From the NCBI RefSeq assembly GCF_012273895.1, contig NC_052120.1, positions 3,038,001 to 3,102,000 of the forward strand: a DNA stretch of 64,000 bases, written 5' to 3'. The DNA is from Zerene cesonia. Lineage: Eukaryota > Arthropoda > Insecta > Lepidoptera > Pieridae. The notes under the pieces are model-generated. The model saw only the letters and a program-made list of their open reading frames with translations. It did not search any database and was not told where the DNA came from. Below, one piece after another: positions 1 through 12,908 of the stretch; the stretch's first letter is position 1; each line of letters starts with the position of its first letter. The position numbers were made by a program, and so were the translations under genes.

Positions 1-349
1 TAAATTGCTGCCATTTTCATTACCATGCTGCAATACCGTTCCAAATAAACTCACCTACTCACTTATTTCAATTAAAATTAATCCTTATCCAACAACACGC
101 GACACAAAGCACTAGCAATATTTACTGGCGAAGGAAAAACTGTCAATGAATAATGCTTTTTTCACAGATTACGAATAAAGATAATAAACGAATGCACAAA
201 GAAATGCCGACATAGAATTATATTTTCAATCAAAGGTTGTGACATTGTTAACCTTGGCGCAAAGTCTATGACATTTTAATATCTCAATACTAGCTGCTCC
301 CCGCGGTTTCAATGAAATGTGCATTGTTAAATAATATCCAATTAAATTG

Positions 350-359
350 NNNNNNNNNN
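350..359. other. Assembly gap, 10 N
   Basis: Ten N inside the divergent Helitron at 290-694. Confidence 1.
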
Positions 360-477
360 ACTTACACATAAGAGATAGATATATGCTGTCGTGAACTTTT
401 ATTTAGAACTATTTAAGACAAATAATCCTACAGTTATTATATTTGTGTAATTCCAACGATTAGGGCAGCGCACGCCA

Positions 478-487
478 NNNNNNNNNN
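478..487. other. Assembly gap, 10 N
   Basis: Ten N inside the same Helitron region. Confidence 1.
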
Positions 488-775
488 TCATTTTTTCCGA
501 CTTATTTGACAGTTGTCGTTATACCATCACCGAATTATAAAAAATTCCTTTAAATTTTAACATATTATGTTATTCTGATATCAAAGCTATATTACTACAA
601 AGTTTCATGAAAATCCGTTCAGTAGTTTTTGCGTGAAAGAGCAACAAACGCACACACATCCTTACAAACTTTCGCATTTATAATATTAGTAGGATAGGAT
701 TTTAATCTCGTAGAATAGTAAATGACGGACCGTAAACGTTTACTTAAAATGAAATGAATTGTATTAGACACTAGC

Positions 776-885
776 GGTCCGCTTCGGCCTCACCTGTGGT
801 ACATTTTTTCTGCAAAAAAAACCTTCCTTGTGCTTTAAAAAAACGTATGAAAAATTTGCCGACCCAGCCTGGAATTTTACGGTTA
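776..885. repeat. Dispersed repeat fragment, GGTCCGCTTCGGCCTCACC type
   Basis: GGTCCGCTTCGGCCTCACCT then GGTACATTTTTTCTGC. The same theme (CCCCGGCTTCGCCCATGGTA) recurs at 42681-42850, marking two copies of one lepidopteran repeat. Confidence 0.5.
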
Positions 886-3800
886 GTAACAGATTTGGTG
901 ATTATTTTTATATATAAAGACTATATATACACTAATGTTGTATTGAAAATCCTTTGAAACCCGATTGCTATAACATCAGAGAACTATATTTAAATGCGAG
1001 ATCCTACTATACAGAGCGATTGAAAAAGGTTTTCAAAGGTTTTCTGCATTTAGTTTACTGGCACTTAATGGAACTCCAAGAGGTTATTATTGATTTTCGG
1101 TAAAGAAAAACTTACTGTCAGCCCAGCTAGCGAATCGCCGCGTTTTATTTCGAGACAATATACTTTAGAAGCAAATTGGCATAGTAAGAGCTCATATTTT
1201 TATCACGAATGAAATGCTTTGTGTTTTTATATATACCCTATATATCAAAATCTAGGTTTTCCATGTGTTTTTAAAAGGGTGTAATGCTGTGTTTCCGTTT
1301 TTTATATTAGTTTTCCGTCTGCGGCTTCACACGCGTAGTAAAACTGAAAAATAGACGATCGCCGTGAGATTTTGTCATAAAAACTATTGTATGTTCTTTA
1401 TCGGATCTCAAACTTTACCTAAATCGGTTCAGTGATTTAGAAATAAAAGACGGTTAGACAGATATACGTTTATATTTCATTAATAATATTTAATTATTTA
1501 ACTAGGCATGGAGCAATACATATCAAATAACATTTAAAAATGACTCGTATCCGTCCACAATGACATGTGATACAAATAATTTTATATCAAATCGTTATAT
1601 TAAATCGGATAGCGAAGTGTTAACGCACAAAACTTTCCAAATATGACCCTTTTCCATTAATTTTAAGTATTACTATTACACTCTCTTGTCATAAAATTGC
1701 TATGGTAACTATACTGCTCCGAAACGACTGGACCATTTCGTGATATTTAGTGTGCGTATCGGGTAGATCTGAGAATCGGCCAACATCTATATTTCATACC
1801 TCTATTTTATAAAAGTAAGGCAGAACACCGTTTTCCCGGTCAGCTAGAATCTTTATAAATAAAAATGAATCACCAAATACTCTAAAACTTCTTTACCGAT
1901 TCGGCAAATTTTTTACGTATTGGTTACGATATAAGGAAGGTTCTGACGGAGAGAAGAAACGTACTACGCGTGAAGAATGCTTGTTCAATACAGTTTTTAA
2001 TACACCAGCAATGTCGTCCCAAAATTTACTCCCCATTCAATTTATTTAAACACGAGGACAACTTTGAAGTCCCGAACTAATTAAAAGTATCTGTATTCTC
2101 AGGATGTGCGGCAACAAAACACGTATAAATCTAATATAAGTGCAAAAAACACGTCCGTGTCAGGGAAAATAGAATAAAACTTTAACAGTAGAGCATCCTA
2201 TCATGTGCGAGTTAAAAAACTCTTTTAAAGGGCCTTGCGTTGCTTACTTTGAGTGCTTATTCCAAACACGGATTGCCACGGCGCAGTCGACGACACTCCC
2301 AGCAAAATGTAATCTCGTTCATTAAAAGTTTTCGCGATGCAAATCGCGCTAGTAGCTATGGAATTAAAGTTTCTGCTTATTCCCGCGTTTTTTTGTTGTA
2401 CAATTTGTGCACATGTATCTTGTATATTTATTTTAATTTGTTAAACTACATATTCAGTTTATTGTTATAATTATCTATTAATAAAATAAGAGTAATGGAA
2501 ATTGTTTTTACAATTAATTATAACATTTAATTTCATGAGACCGTGCAAAAAAATTAATTTCCTTTGTACTGCTTTTGATACCAAATAAAATATTTGAATT
2601 TACCTTCATGACTGCATATTTAAGAGAAGAGGGGTTAAAAATTGCCCTGTGCCTATTGTTGACAGCTCACAAAAAAAGTGTTGATAATTCTATTGATCAC
2701 ATTTACAATAATATAATTTTAGTGAACTATTGAAGTCAATGTTTTTGATTTTAATCTCATAATCATATTGTGAAAAAATATAACAACCTATAATACAAAC
2801 TCGAGAAGAGAAAGATACTCGAAAAGACTTGGAATCACACAATATTTACAAAGCTTGACTTTGGTTTACTAAATTTACTATTAATTTTTTTAACCTAATA
2901 TAGTACAGATAAAAAAAATCCTCCATATGAATTTCGCGCTATTGGCTCCTCTTTGGCGCTTACAGCATTTTTAATGAGATGATTTTTAATATTTTTATGA
3001 GTTTAAACTCATAAAAATAAAAAAAAGCTAAAAATATCGGTTCATTGTAAGTTTGTATGCTGAACTAGTTTTAGTTTAAATAAAATATATAAAAACAAGT
3101 CGCTTAAAATTTTGAAATGTTATCAATTACATACTTATTTGTAAATATCGTTATGTAAACTCTTAGTGATTTTCATTTAAAACATAAAATATCAGTACTT
3201 TATGAAACAATTTTTAATTGTTGATATTTTTTCAGAATGACGTCATGACGTTACGGTCATCAAACCCTATCATTTGAAATCGACATGCTAGTACTACTAT
3301 GACTGTAATAATGAGCAGTTACGTAATCACGCTTTGTCACGAATACCATATATATATACAAATAAAATTATAGCTGTATCAGCCACGGACAGGGAGGACT
3401 CGGAAGTGTAAAAGTTCACTTATTTCAAACACTGGACAGCTTAAAAGTTTGTGATAATTTACGATCACGTTATCTACACGTACAAAGAACCAAATCAACA
3501 TTTCAGTTATTCTATTTTGAGAAGATAGACCACTGTCCTTACGATCACATAATAATCATGTTTCTTGTACATACATTTTTATGAAAGCCGAAAATTAAAA
3601 ATAATATTTACAAACATAATTTCGTAATTGGTTCGTTACGAACTTCATTATATGGATTCCTATAGGCGTCGGATAAAAATAACAATGTACCCACACGAAA
3701 ACAACCTTGCGCCAATATTTTAGATGGAATATCGTATTTATTTAATCATTACTGCGCGTAAATATATATATTTAAAGCATCCCATTATACAATGTTCAAT

Positions 3801-4450
3801 GCGCCGATAGCCTCGTTCTAAGAAAACAAAATTCTATTCCAATGAAAACAAAACACGGGGAAACTAATAAAATCCGGCTTAACGTTCGTAACATAAGCAA
3901 ATCGTCAACGGCGTAACAAACATCCCAAATTAGAAGTAAGCCGCAACAGTATTAGAAAGTTCTTTTCCCTTGTACATTTGAAGTAATCTCAACATCGCAC
4001 CAGCTGCGTAATACTAGCGTAATTCGGCTTCTGGAACCCTAACGACTTTTGGACTTTAACTCGGTATATAAAAGAGCCTTAAAATATTTTCGGGAAAGTG
4101 CTTCTCCTCGTTATGCGAAATTGAAAGATTCTTAAATCTAGAATAGGGGCAGATTGATAATACAGTCATGCGTTATAATATATAACATATGGTTCTTTTT
4201 ATACAAAATATTATCTTTGAAAGAACGACAATATGGTATGTTACATTAAATATGCATTGTTCATAGCCTATTAGATGCTAATGTGTTGATAAATTTCGAT
4301 GGTCCCCGTCTGTAACGGGAAATAAATGACAGTTAAATATATATCCAGAAATAATAATCATTTAAGTTACTTGAAGAATAATGTGTTGCTTTGTAATGAA
4401 ATAATATTTTAATATATAGATGATCCAATAAGGAAATATGTTAAAAATCT

Positions 4451-4481
4451 ATGGCGTTGTGAAGTGCGCCGGGTCAGCTAG
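4451..4481 (+). repeat. Truncated end of the CTAGCTGATCCGGCG repeat
   Basis: ATGGCGTTGTGAAGTGCGCC followed by GGGTCAGCTAG is the reverse complement of the end at 10201, with a few changes. Only about 30 bp is recognisable. Confidence 0.5.
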
Positions 4482-5184
4482 TAAAGAATAAATTATTGTG
4501 AACAAAATTATAAATTCATTTTCGTACATTTGTATATGATTAATTGCTCTGAATAATTAACAAAATGAAAATTAATCTGGGTAATACCTTAAAACGAATA
4601 GCGCTCCCATCGCTACTGCGTGTGATTTTTTCCAGGTAGTCTGATGTATAGAGAGATATCAATTAGAGCATAAACGTAACGTAATATATACACAAAGACA
4701 TACAAAATAAATAAAATGAAGTTTCAATACCATATTAAATTTATATATACGTTACTTATTGTAGTTATTGTTAAAGTTAATCTTTAAGTAATTATTATGT
4801 AAAATTAAACAAATACGAGCAAATCATGTACAGAACTGACAAAAACATGGAATATTATATAAACATTATCCAATTCCAAAATATACCCTAAGGGCGACAC
4901 GCTCAATAACTTCGTTCTGAAATACAAATTAACGTCGCCTAATTATATACAAAAATAACAGCCGAAATAACGTAATAAAACCGATGTATTGTATATTCGT
5001 ATTTGTGTAATTCACACTAACAAAACCATAAATACACTGTTATTTAACAACATAAACTTTACTTATTAAAGTGTAAAATGTCAGGTCGTTTCGGAAAAGT
5101 CAAAATCTAAACTAAGTACGTGTTATTTTTATAACAAGAAGCGAGATAATAATATTTCATGCAACTAAAAATTGTTTTTTATTT

Positions 5185-5230
5185 TATCCGTGCCCGCGGT
5201 TCCACCCACGTCGTAGGTAGATGATGTTAT
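5185..5230. repeat. Short repeat end, CCGTGCCCGCGGTTCCACC
   Basis: CCGTGCCCGCGGTTCCACCC then ACGTCGTAGG is a GC-rich fragment in AT-rich DNA resembling the CCCGCGG-type ends of lepidopteran transposons. Too short to place. Confidence 0.35.
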
Positions 5231-5539
5231 ATAGCCTATATATTTATCTCAATAAATTAACTATTCAAGACATAATAATTTCAGCAGCACATTCTGAGAA
5301 TTTAAACATACAAACTCTTCTATGACCTTTTTATAACTTCTTGCTTTTTCCAACCTACCCATTTAACTTTATTAAGCTAGTTACCTTTTGCCCCGGTTGC
5401 CTGGAAGTCACTGGAATGACTATTAAGTGATGCCACCTATTTACTATACTGTACATATTGCAATAATTAGTAACAATGTTCTTTTATGTATAGTTTTATT
5501 AAATATGATGTATCATAGAGATTTCTTTTTCTCTCTTTC

Positions 5540-5575
5540 ATCTGTTGGCAAGATCTATAGATCATGCCAACAGAT
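5540..5575. other. 36-bp near-perfect palindrome
   Basis: ATCTGTTGGCA (5540-5550) and TGCCAACAGAT (5565-5575) pair, and the centre GATCTATAGATC is itself palindromic, leaving one A-A mismatch. A cruciform-forming site in otherwise featureless AT-rich DNA. Confidence 0.8.
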
Positions 5576-6067
5576 TTAACGTGAAAAAGTATTAAACATC
5601 AATCCAACCATTCATCCATTCATCTTCACAAATAACTTTAAACTTAACGATATTATAATGACAGAACGATATCATGTAATTTATTGAAAATTTCGCTAAC
5701 TTTCTAATACAACATTTAAATGGCCTCGCGTTTCCAATGCTTTGTCAAGGTGATTAATTGCAAAGATTGTGTTATATAACCGGGTGAGTTAATGTTCATT
5801 CAGTCTTATCAGGATTTGCTAAAGGTGGTACTGCTAGCGATTAATTAACCATAAGTACTGTAGGTACTCCATTAGGTTTGATCCGCTTACGCTTAGCCAG
5901 CTTACTCCTGTGTAACAATCATACATCGCGTTAGTGAATATTTGAAATGTTTCGAGACAAAGTTAAATAACACCAGAAGCTAGACTAAATCATACATAAT
6001 AAAACATATGCCATCATAATTTTTTTATATCAATGTAAGACTAACACTGTACATTCTACTAATCCTA

Positions 6068-6283
6068 TCCTACTAATATTATAAATGCGAAAGTTTGTAA
6101 GGATGTGTGTGTGTTTGTTGCTCTTTCACGCAAAAACTACTGAACCGATTGCAATGAAATTTGGTACGTAGACAGCTGGACAACTGGAATAACATATAGA
6201 CAACTGGAATAACATATAGGCAACATTTTATCCTGATATTACTACGGGATACGGACTTACGCGGGTAAAATTGCGGGGCTTGT
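6068..6283 (+). mobile_element. Lep1-type Helitron, 3' end degraded
   Basis: Starts TCCTACTAATATTATAAATG after an A. It contains the family blocks GTTTGTTGCTCTTTCACGC, GAACCGATTGCAATGAAATT and TACGGACTTACGCGGG. The end reads GCGGGGCTTGTT instead of the usual CGCAGCTAG. A 20-bp internal stretch (CAACTGGAATAACATATAGA) is repeated in tandem at about 6181-6222. Confidence 0.88.
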
Positions 6284-7158
6284 TATTTCTATAGCGAAAT
6301 GATTTCATTCATATTATGACTAAAAGAATGAAAATGCTACAGATATCCAGACACATGCATATTTCAATCGATTGTTCATTTCAAACACCTACATTAATGT
6401 TTGCAAAGGTAATATATACCTACTCGTATTATACACTAATATACAATGAGAAATGAATGTAATGGCGGTTTCAATCCAAGAAATTCCAATTTCTCGACGA
6501 GTCGATAGAACACTACCTACCTAAAACTCCTCACATCGTGATTCATGCAGTAAGTATCTTCTGCGTAAACTGCAATCTTGAAGCAAAATCCCGCGAACTC
6601 ATTAACTTGAATATCATTGCTTCAAAATATGGAAACCTATTGTGTATTTTATTCATAAAATAAAGGTTTAAACACCGTGTAAATAAAGCATTAAAATACA
6701 TCTCCTATTATTCCCAGTTGGAGTTATTTAAACAATTTTAGAAAAACTTAATTAAATCAGCTTGATTATTGCATGCAGCATATGAAATCAGTTTTGCTGC
6801 TTTATTTTTTTTCAGCCAGCACGATAGCTAGCTGGCTAATTTAAGGATCCTTTGGTTCAATGGTTTCTGCACTGAGTATCCTAACGGAGACTAAGGTATG
6901 TATGACTATGAAAACTACATTAACTTTAGATATCTCCTATAAATATTGCATCAATGTTTTTCATTTCAATTAATTAATTATTAATATTCTTTATTCACAA
7001 TTTCAATAAATTGAAAGTGTAACGAAGTAAAATACGTAAAAAAGACTTACAGTACTATACTATATAGTAGTATAATATACTAAAAATAATTTTGTATCAA
7101 TCATAAAATTCAATATAAATATTGCTCACTAGGATTATTGATTCCATGAATTAAATTC

Positions 7159-7377
7159 ATGAAATTCTTCGATACTATCCGGTATTTCAAGAATAACAAT
7201 TACCAGAGTGAGCCTCAAAGTGAGATACCGTGTCATGCGTGTCACGTCGGCCTCACCGATGGATTTTATTCAGAACAAGTGATCGATCTGCCTTGGCCCA
7301 TCGCCTTTTGTCCCTGTAATAGAAATTCTAACCGAGACCTTTTCCTAATTACTGAACTAAGGTGCTGCTTAAATTGA
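7159..7377 (+). CDS. Unassigned 72-aa reading frame with Cys-rich middle
   Basis: I do not recognise this product. The central part (SEIPCHACHVGLTDGFYSEQ, then VIDLPWPIAFCPCNRN) has four cysteines in two CxxC/CPC-like groups and local GC near 45%, above its surroundings; the first 15 residues are AT-rich and look non-coding. It has no signal peptide or membrane segment, and no clear splice sites at its edges. It may be a transposon coding remnant, an isolated exon or chance. It is the most protein-like unassigned frame in the first 12 kb. Confidence 0.3.
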   Translation: MKFFDTIRYFKNNNYQSEPQSEIPCHACHVGLTDGFYSEQVIDLPWPIAFCPCNRNSNRDLFLITELRCCLN

Positions 7378-7716
7378 CTGTAGTTCAGTATAAAGTAAAG
7401 CGTATATAACGAAGTTCAAAACATGTAATAAAATTATAAGATCCTAAACATAATAGAGAACGTAGTAAGAAAGCATAACAGAGTAGGCACTATTACTTGC
7501 TGCGAAGAGTCATTCTCAAACAATCAACACAACAACAACATCCTTTACATTTATTTGCAAACAAAAAACTTGGTTATGAAAAGGTAAAGGGTGAAAGGAT
7601 AAGTGTTGAAGATAAGATAAGTTGTGTAGGTCTCTGCGAACAGCTACTATGAATGCAATTTTGTGACTGTCATCAGGAATTGAGACACTGATTTTCTGAG
7701 CATTCAGTATGACTGA

Positions 7717-7949
7717 CTAGCTGCACCCCGCGGTTTCACCCGCGTAAGTCTGTATCCCGTAAGATATCGGGATAAAAAGTTGCTTATGTGTTATTCCAGT
7801 TGTCCAGCTATCTACGTACAAAATTTCATTGCAATCGGTTCAGTAGTTTTTGCGTGAAAGAGTAGCAAACATACACACATCCTCACAAACTTTCGCATTT
7901 ATAATATTAGTAGGTATTAGTAGGTATAGTAGGTATAATATTAGTAGGA
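7717..7949 (-). mobile_element. Lep1-type Helitron with expanded 5' end
   Basis: Complete from CTAG (7717-7720) to TCCTAC (ending 7949 on the plus strand), T-flanked at the 3' end and A-flanked at the 5' end. The start block TAATATTAGTAGG is multiplied into three or four imperfect copies at about 7902-7949, which no other copy here shows. Confidence 0.9.
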
Positions 7950-10123
7950 TAGGATTACTAATGCCAGAGCAATTAAGCGACGAAGTGAACTTGAACAGGA
8001 TGCTTTAGTATGAGTAGTATGAGCGTAATCGATATTATTCAGGACTAGCTCGTGACACTGTCGTTACTGATGACAACATTGTAACAGACCATACCTTGCA
8101 GAGCAAGCGAGCAGGTTAAGGCTTATAGTGGGGCTTACATCTTGTCATCAATTTCAAAGTCTCCCTGTCTATACAATATGAATACTCTGTTTATTCTCCG
8201 AAAAAAACCTTTTTTTCGAAATCGCTGAGGTCATATAAAGTTGTTAATTGTTTCAGCAGAACGCCTCAAGGCGTACTTTATTTTTTTATTACTTATTATC
8301 AAGGGAAGCCGAAAAATTAGTGCCTAAGTAAAACATTAAATTAGGATAAGTTTGTATACCAGGAAATCGTAGTAAACAGCATAATGTACAAACATTATTC
8401 GCGAATGTAAAACTGAATGAATATAAAATTGTGGAATTAAAACGCACTAAATATTTTCAATATGAACACTAAGTAAATGCAAAAGCTATTATAAACAAAA
8501 AGCATTTAATTTAACTACACACGATACTTTAATTCATATAAACTCTGTACACTGTACGCGATGTAATATTTATAATCCTAGATTATAAATATTCTTATTT
8601 ATGTTTTGAAAATACTGGTGCATATTTTAAATTTATTGCGTGTCATCAACTAGCCTCTTTTCGATAAAGCGAGGCTATCGTTGGGATCACTATCCCATCA
8701 GGCAAACAATTTATTTTCCTTTCGCAAAATAATGTTGCCACCTTAAAATACATCCATTAAATTGTGACACAGCTCGCGACCATAAACGCCACTCATAGTT
8801 TAACCATCGCAGGAAAATGCTTTTACACCGACTCGCTAACAGCTGTATTTGGAATAACATAAACTAGATTTCAACTTTAATGACTGCATTTATAATTCAG
8901 AGTTTGGACTTTCATTAAATTATTTGATAACGGTGAAGTTGAAGCTAATTTATGTCATATACGACATCCTGTGGGAATGCTCCTCGATTCAGAGACGATT
9001 AATGGTTGGGTTAACTCGTTACAGTTAACCTTTAACTCGTTTATAGTCCTCTAAAACGTTACTCGGAGTTTCATCATCCTCAAATGTTATCTGACCTATT
9101 GACAAAAAATAAACATATTTGTGTTTAAAAAAAATAAATCCCGTTTAAGTTGTCAAAACTAGAACAACATTAAATGGGACTACTTGGGAGACATCAGTTT
9201 TCAAATAAACAAAAAAATTGTTCATCCAGATAAATGTTAAGAGGTAACAAACCCAAAAAAACAAATACAATCTAATTGACAGTTCCCTTGAATTCGGTTG
9301 AAAAAAAAATACATGAAAATTTTAATGTTAAAACAATTAGCAAGAATTGATCGAGCCATTCTTAAGTATGACTCTTAACAACACGTTTTTACAATTTCTA
9401 CGACGACGTACGACTGAATTTTTCCATGAAACCAAAGACTTATTTGAGCACAGTAATTTTATAATAAGTCATATTTACCTGCCGGCTATACATTATTTAC
9501 ATTTTTTAAACGCTTGACCGCTATCCTATTGAGGTTATTCGGCGTGTATAAATGAGGTGTATGCATTCTAGCCTCATTGAAATGGGTTTGAGTTAGTACG
9601 CGCCTCAAGAGAGTTCCCTTAGCCTTTCGAAGCGTTGAAAGGAAAAGTACAATGTCATTAGAGATGCTGTAATAAGAAATACATTTTTTATTACTATAAG
9701 CCGTTTACAAAGATATAAGAACACACCTTTATTGTACGAGTTATACTTTGTGTACAAGCTCTTGATGAAAATACATTTCAGACTATTGAATTGTATTATC
9801 ATTGTAAATGAATTTTGTATAAATGATAAATTTATGGTCTTTCGAAATACATATTGCACGAAATCTTTCACTTATAATTGAATATAGCTATAACAACAAT
9901 TCATAATTCGTATCTTGTTCTTGACATAAAACAAACAATCGAATCATAAATGTTTGATAATAATTATATATAGATATGTCTGTCTAAAGGACTATAAAGG
10001 ATTTGCTTTGAGATGTATCCAAGTTCTTCATTTATGACTTTTGGATAATCAGAAAAATTGATTAACGTAAATTCATCTATTTTTGATAGTTTAACAAAGA
10101 AACTTACAGCAAGGTACAAAATA

Positions 10124-10125
<2 letters not shown>

Positions 10126-10177
<52 letters not shown>
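10126..10177. repeat. (AT)n microsatellite
   Basis: About 26 uninterrupted AT units, the longest simple repeat in the window. It lies just before the repeat end at 10201. Confidence 0.97.
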
Positions 10178-10179
<2 letters not shown>

Positions 10180-10200
10180 TCGTTCATAATTATTAAATTA

Positions 10201-10388
10201 CTAGCTGATCCGGCGAACTTCGCAACGCCATTGACCTTTTTTCGAAAGATTTAGCCGTATTTTCTACCTTTTAAACCTTCCCTGGACTATTATGAATGCA
10301 TCAAAACCAAAATTATCAAAATCGGCCCAGCCACTCTCGAGTTTTAGCGAGACTAACGAACAGCAATTGATTTTTATATACAAGATTC
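10201..10388 (-). repeat. Dispersed repeat with CTAGCTGATCCGGCG end
   Basis: Plus-strand text begins CTAGCTGATCCGGCGAACTT and ends near TTTTTATATACAAGATTC. The same end occurs inverted at 4451-4481, so this is a repeat family with a CTAG terminus, probably Helitron-like. A 64-aa minus-strand frame across it is a by-product. Confidence 0.6.
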
Positions 10389-12536
10389 TTAACATTGAAG
10401 ATTCTATGATGAAGGTGTAGATTAGAAAGAAACGTGGCGCGTCATTGCTGGGGTACAAATATTAAAGTCCCTTAGATACCGCTACTTTCTTCTTTGACGT
10501 GTTTTATTGTTACCTTTTTGATAAAAGTTAATGGCTTCTAGGATAAAATGATATTCGGATAAGGTAAACAGCAACCAGAAAAAGAATTAGCTTTTCCTGT
10601 AATAAATATTACATACTTATAATTTTATATGTACAAAACAATATTTTGTTTTTTTTACCGACATTCCCAAAATGTGATTCTCAAGGTAGCATATTTTTTT
10701 ATGTTGGTAGATATCAAATAGGGAATTTAAAACAACTCGCGACCTACTTGTGAAGTTTCGATCTTTTAATCTTATATGAAGGTTGCATAAAACTTTTAAT
10801 TCAACTATTGCGTTTTATAAAATTTCAAAGCAAAAATGTTAATAGACGTAGGAAATTAACGTATTAAATGTTTAAGTCAATATGTAATTTAGGGGTAGCA
10901 AGTTCTAAATCGAATATGCGTGAAAATATTCGTGCAAGTGATTTATCGTGAAACAAGTCTTTAAAATAGAAATTGGTACTTATTAATTAAGGCCAGTATT
11001 TTTTAAATATAGGGTTGGTTAAATAAATAAAACAATTTTTTGGTGACTAATTAGTATATACTAGACTAATTAGTATGTAATAGACTAGCTCCTTTTTTAA
11101 ATTAAGCTTGAAAATTTGTTAATATATACCATATTATCATTTGTTATTGATATCCGTACTGATAGATTCATAAAAGAGCGTGCTTAGTGCCTACTTTTAT
11201 TTCTAAGCTAAGTACATACAACGAAAAAAATTATGATAGAACTAAATGTCTGTCTCACACATGCAATTTAATTTAAATTCTTTTACAATTTCCATTTAAG
11301 TGAAGGAAAAGTTGCCTTTTCAAAATATGATTATTAATTAAAATTAACAAAACACTTTGACCCCAGTAACACAACCAGTTGGCTACGTGACTACAAATTA
11401 CAAAACGAATATTTTCAAAAAATGATGTTTCATGAAATTTTTTACTTGAGAAATTTTGAAACAATGGAAAAAATTTGATCAAGAGATATATAAGATAAAA
11501 TGCTAATTATGAACTATGTATATACTGGGAATATATAAGGAAAGAAAGAGAAATCCAATGAATTAGCACGAATATTGCGAAGAAATAACGCTAATTTCGA
11601 TGACTAGCGTTTCAGCCAATTTACAAGCGCAACATAAGAGGCGACTACTAATTGATTATACCATGTGAAATCTTAACGTTTAAGATATAATACAGTAAAC
11701 CAATTTAAAAAAATATTGTCAGTGTAAGTCAAGTTAATATTATAAGTATAAATGTAATTTGAATCTGACAAACGACTCCAGCGATTTTCATGATATTTAA
11801 TATGGTTTCGGAGCGATAATAAATACGGGCACAACTCGGTTATCTAGATACTTCTTATTAAACTTGAGCAATATAGAAGTGCATTTATAAAGTTATAAGG
11901 TGAAACAGATATCATTTTGCACTTTTATTGGAAGATAAATTATTTTTTTTTTTAATTTGCTCTTCCTAGGAAATATAACTCGTGTTTGAAGAGAACTTCT
12001 TATAATTTTATTGACATTACCATATTCTTCCATACCATACCTACCTTAGACTTCCTTCTATATTCAGCATACCTTTCCGTTCCATTAATTCCATATGAAT
12101 CCATAAAAGCAAAGAAGATCGTCACAACATTCGTAAATAAATGTATAAGATGGACGACTTGAATCCCTTATTCACTTTTATTCATAACAATTTCAATATG
12201 TTTTTAAATAAATCACATATGTTAAGTCACTTTGTGTATAACTTAATTGTACAAAGTACTACAATCTAAAACAAATTGAATCAGCTGGAATTAGTCGCCA
12301 CATTAATTGAGTCGCAGTTGGTTCCCTTTAGATAAATCAGTATCTAAGTTAATATGTCTAGGAAAATCCAATTTAATTTGAGTGTGTGAATTAAGGTGTG
12401 TTTTAATTGTATCTATCTGGCTAACTGACCTCAATTACAGGACTATGTCTACCGAAAATATAGTGAATTAAACCAACCCGGTTATCCACGTCTATTAAGA
12501 CAAGCAGACATGCCATATTTAACTGTTAACATAAAA

Positions 12537-12609
12537 TGTTCATGGGCGGTGGTAGCGCTTACCATCAGGGCCCCATCAGCTCCAGTGCCGTCGGTGACAT
12601 AAAAAAAAG
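12537..12609 (+). mobile_element. SINE-like retroposon, 5'-truncated tail
   Basis: TGTTCATGGGCGGTGGTAGC through GGTGACATAAAAAAAAG. Only the last 70 bp of the family, ending in an A-rich tail. Confidence 0.7.
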
Positions 12610-12908
12610 AAAAAAGAAAAATACGATGCACAAGTGTACAACTGGTTTTCTTGAAAAACTCCTATGACTCCTTAAACTATTATTTGTTTGATAGTTCAAA
12701 CAGGTATATCATTAAGTACTATAGACATCAGATGCAGATCAGCTAATTGATAGAATAGCAGTAACTCGCAAAAAAAAGTCTTTTCATGCTTCAGTATGTA
12801 AAGACTCTTTTTTCATTCACTTATTGCGGCTTGAAAATTGGTTAAATTAAAAGTTAATATTATAATTATAATTATAATCATAACCTTTAATCTAACTAAA
12901 CTATTGTT

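Larger units (their letters stand above)
290..694 (-). mobile_element. Lep1-type Helitron, divergent copy with two N runs
   Basis: In minus orientation it ends CTAG at 290-293 (GCGGGGAGCAGCTAG) and begins TCCTACTAATATTATAAATG near 694. The middle is divergent and interrupted by two 10-base N runs, so treating it as a single copy is an inference. The part 600-694 is well conserved. Confidence 0.65.
886..6067. other. AT-rich non-coding DNA
   Basis: Apart from the short repeat ends at 4451 and 5185 and the palindrome at 5540, I see only decayed transposon scraps (for example 1318-1470, with CGGTTCAGTGATTTAGAAAT) and no supported gene. A 76-codon frame at 2240-2470 shows no motif. Confidence 0.6.
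7950..12536. other. AT-rich non-coding DNA
   Basis: No supported gene. Holds the AT microsatellite and the repeat at 10201; other open frames (9605-9871, 11273-11482) are AT-driven and lack motifs. Confidence 0.6.
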
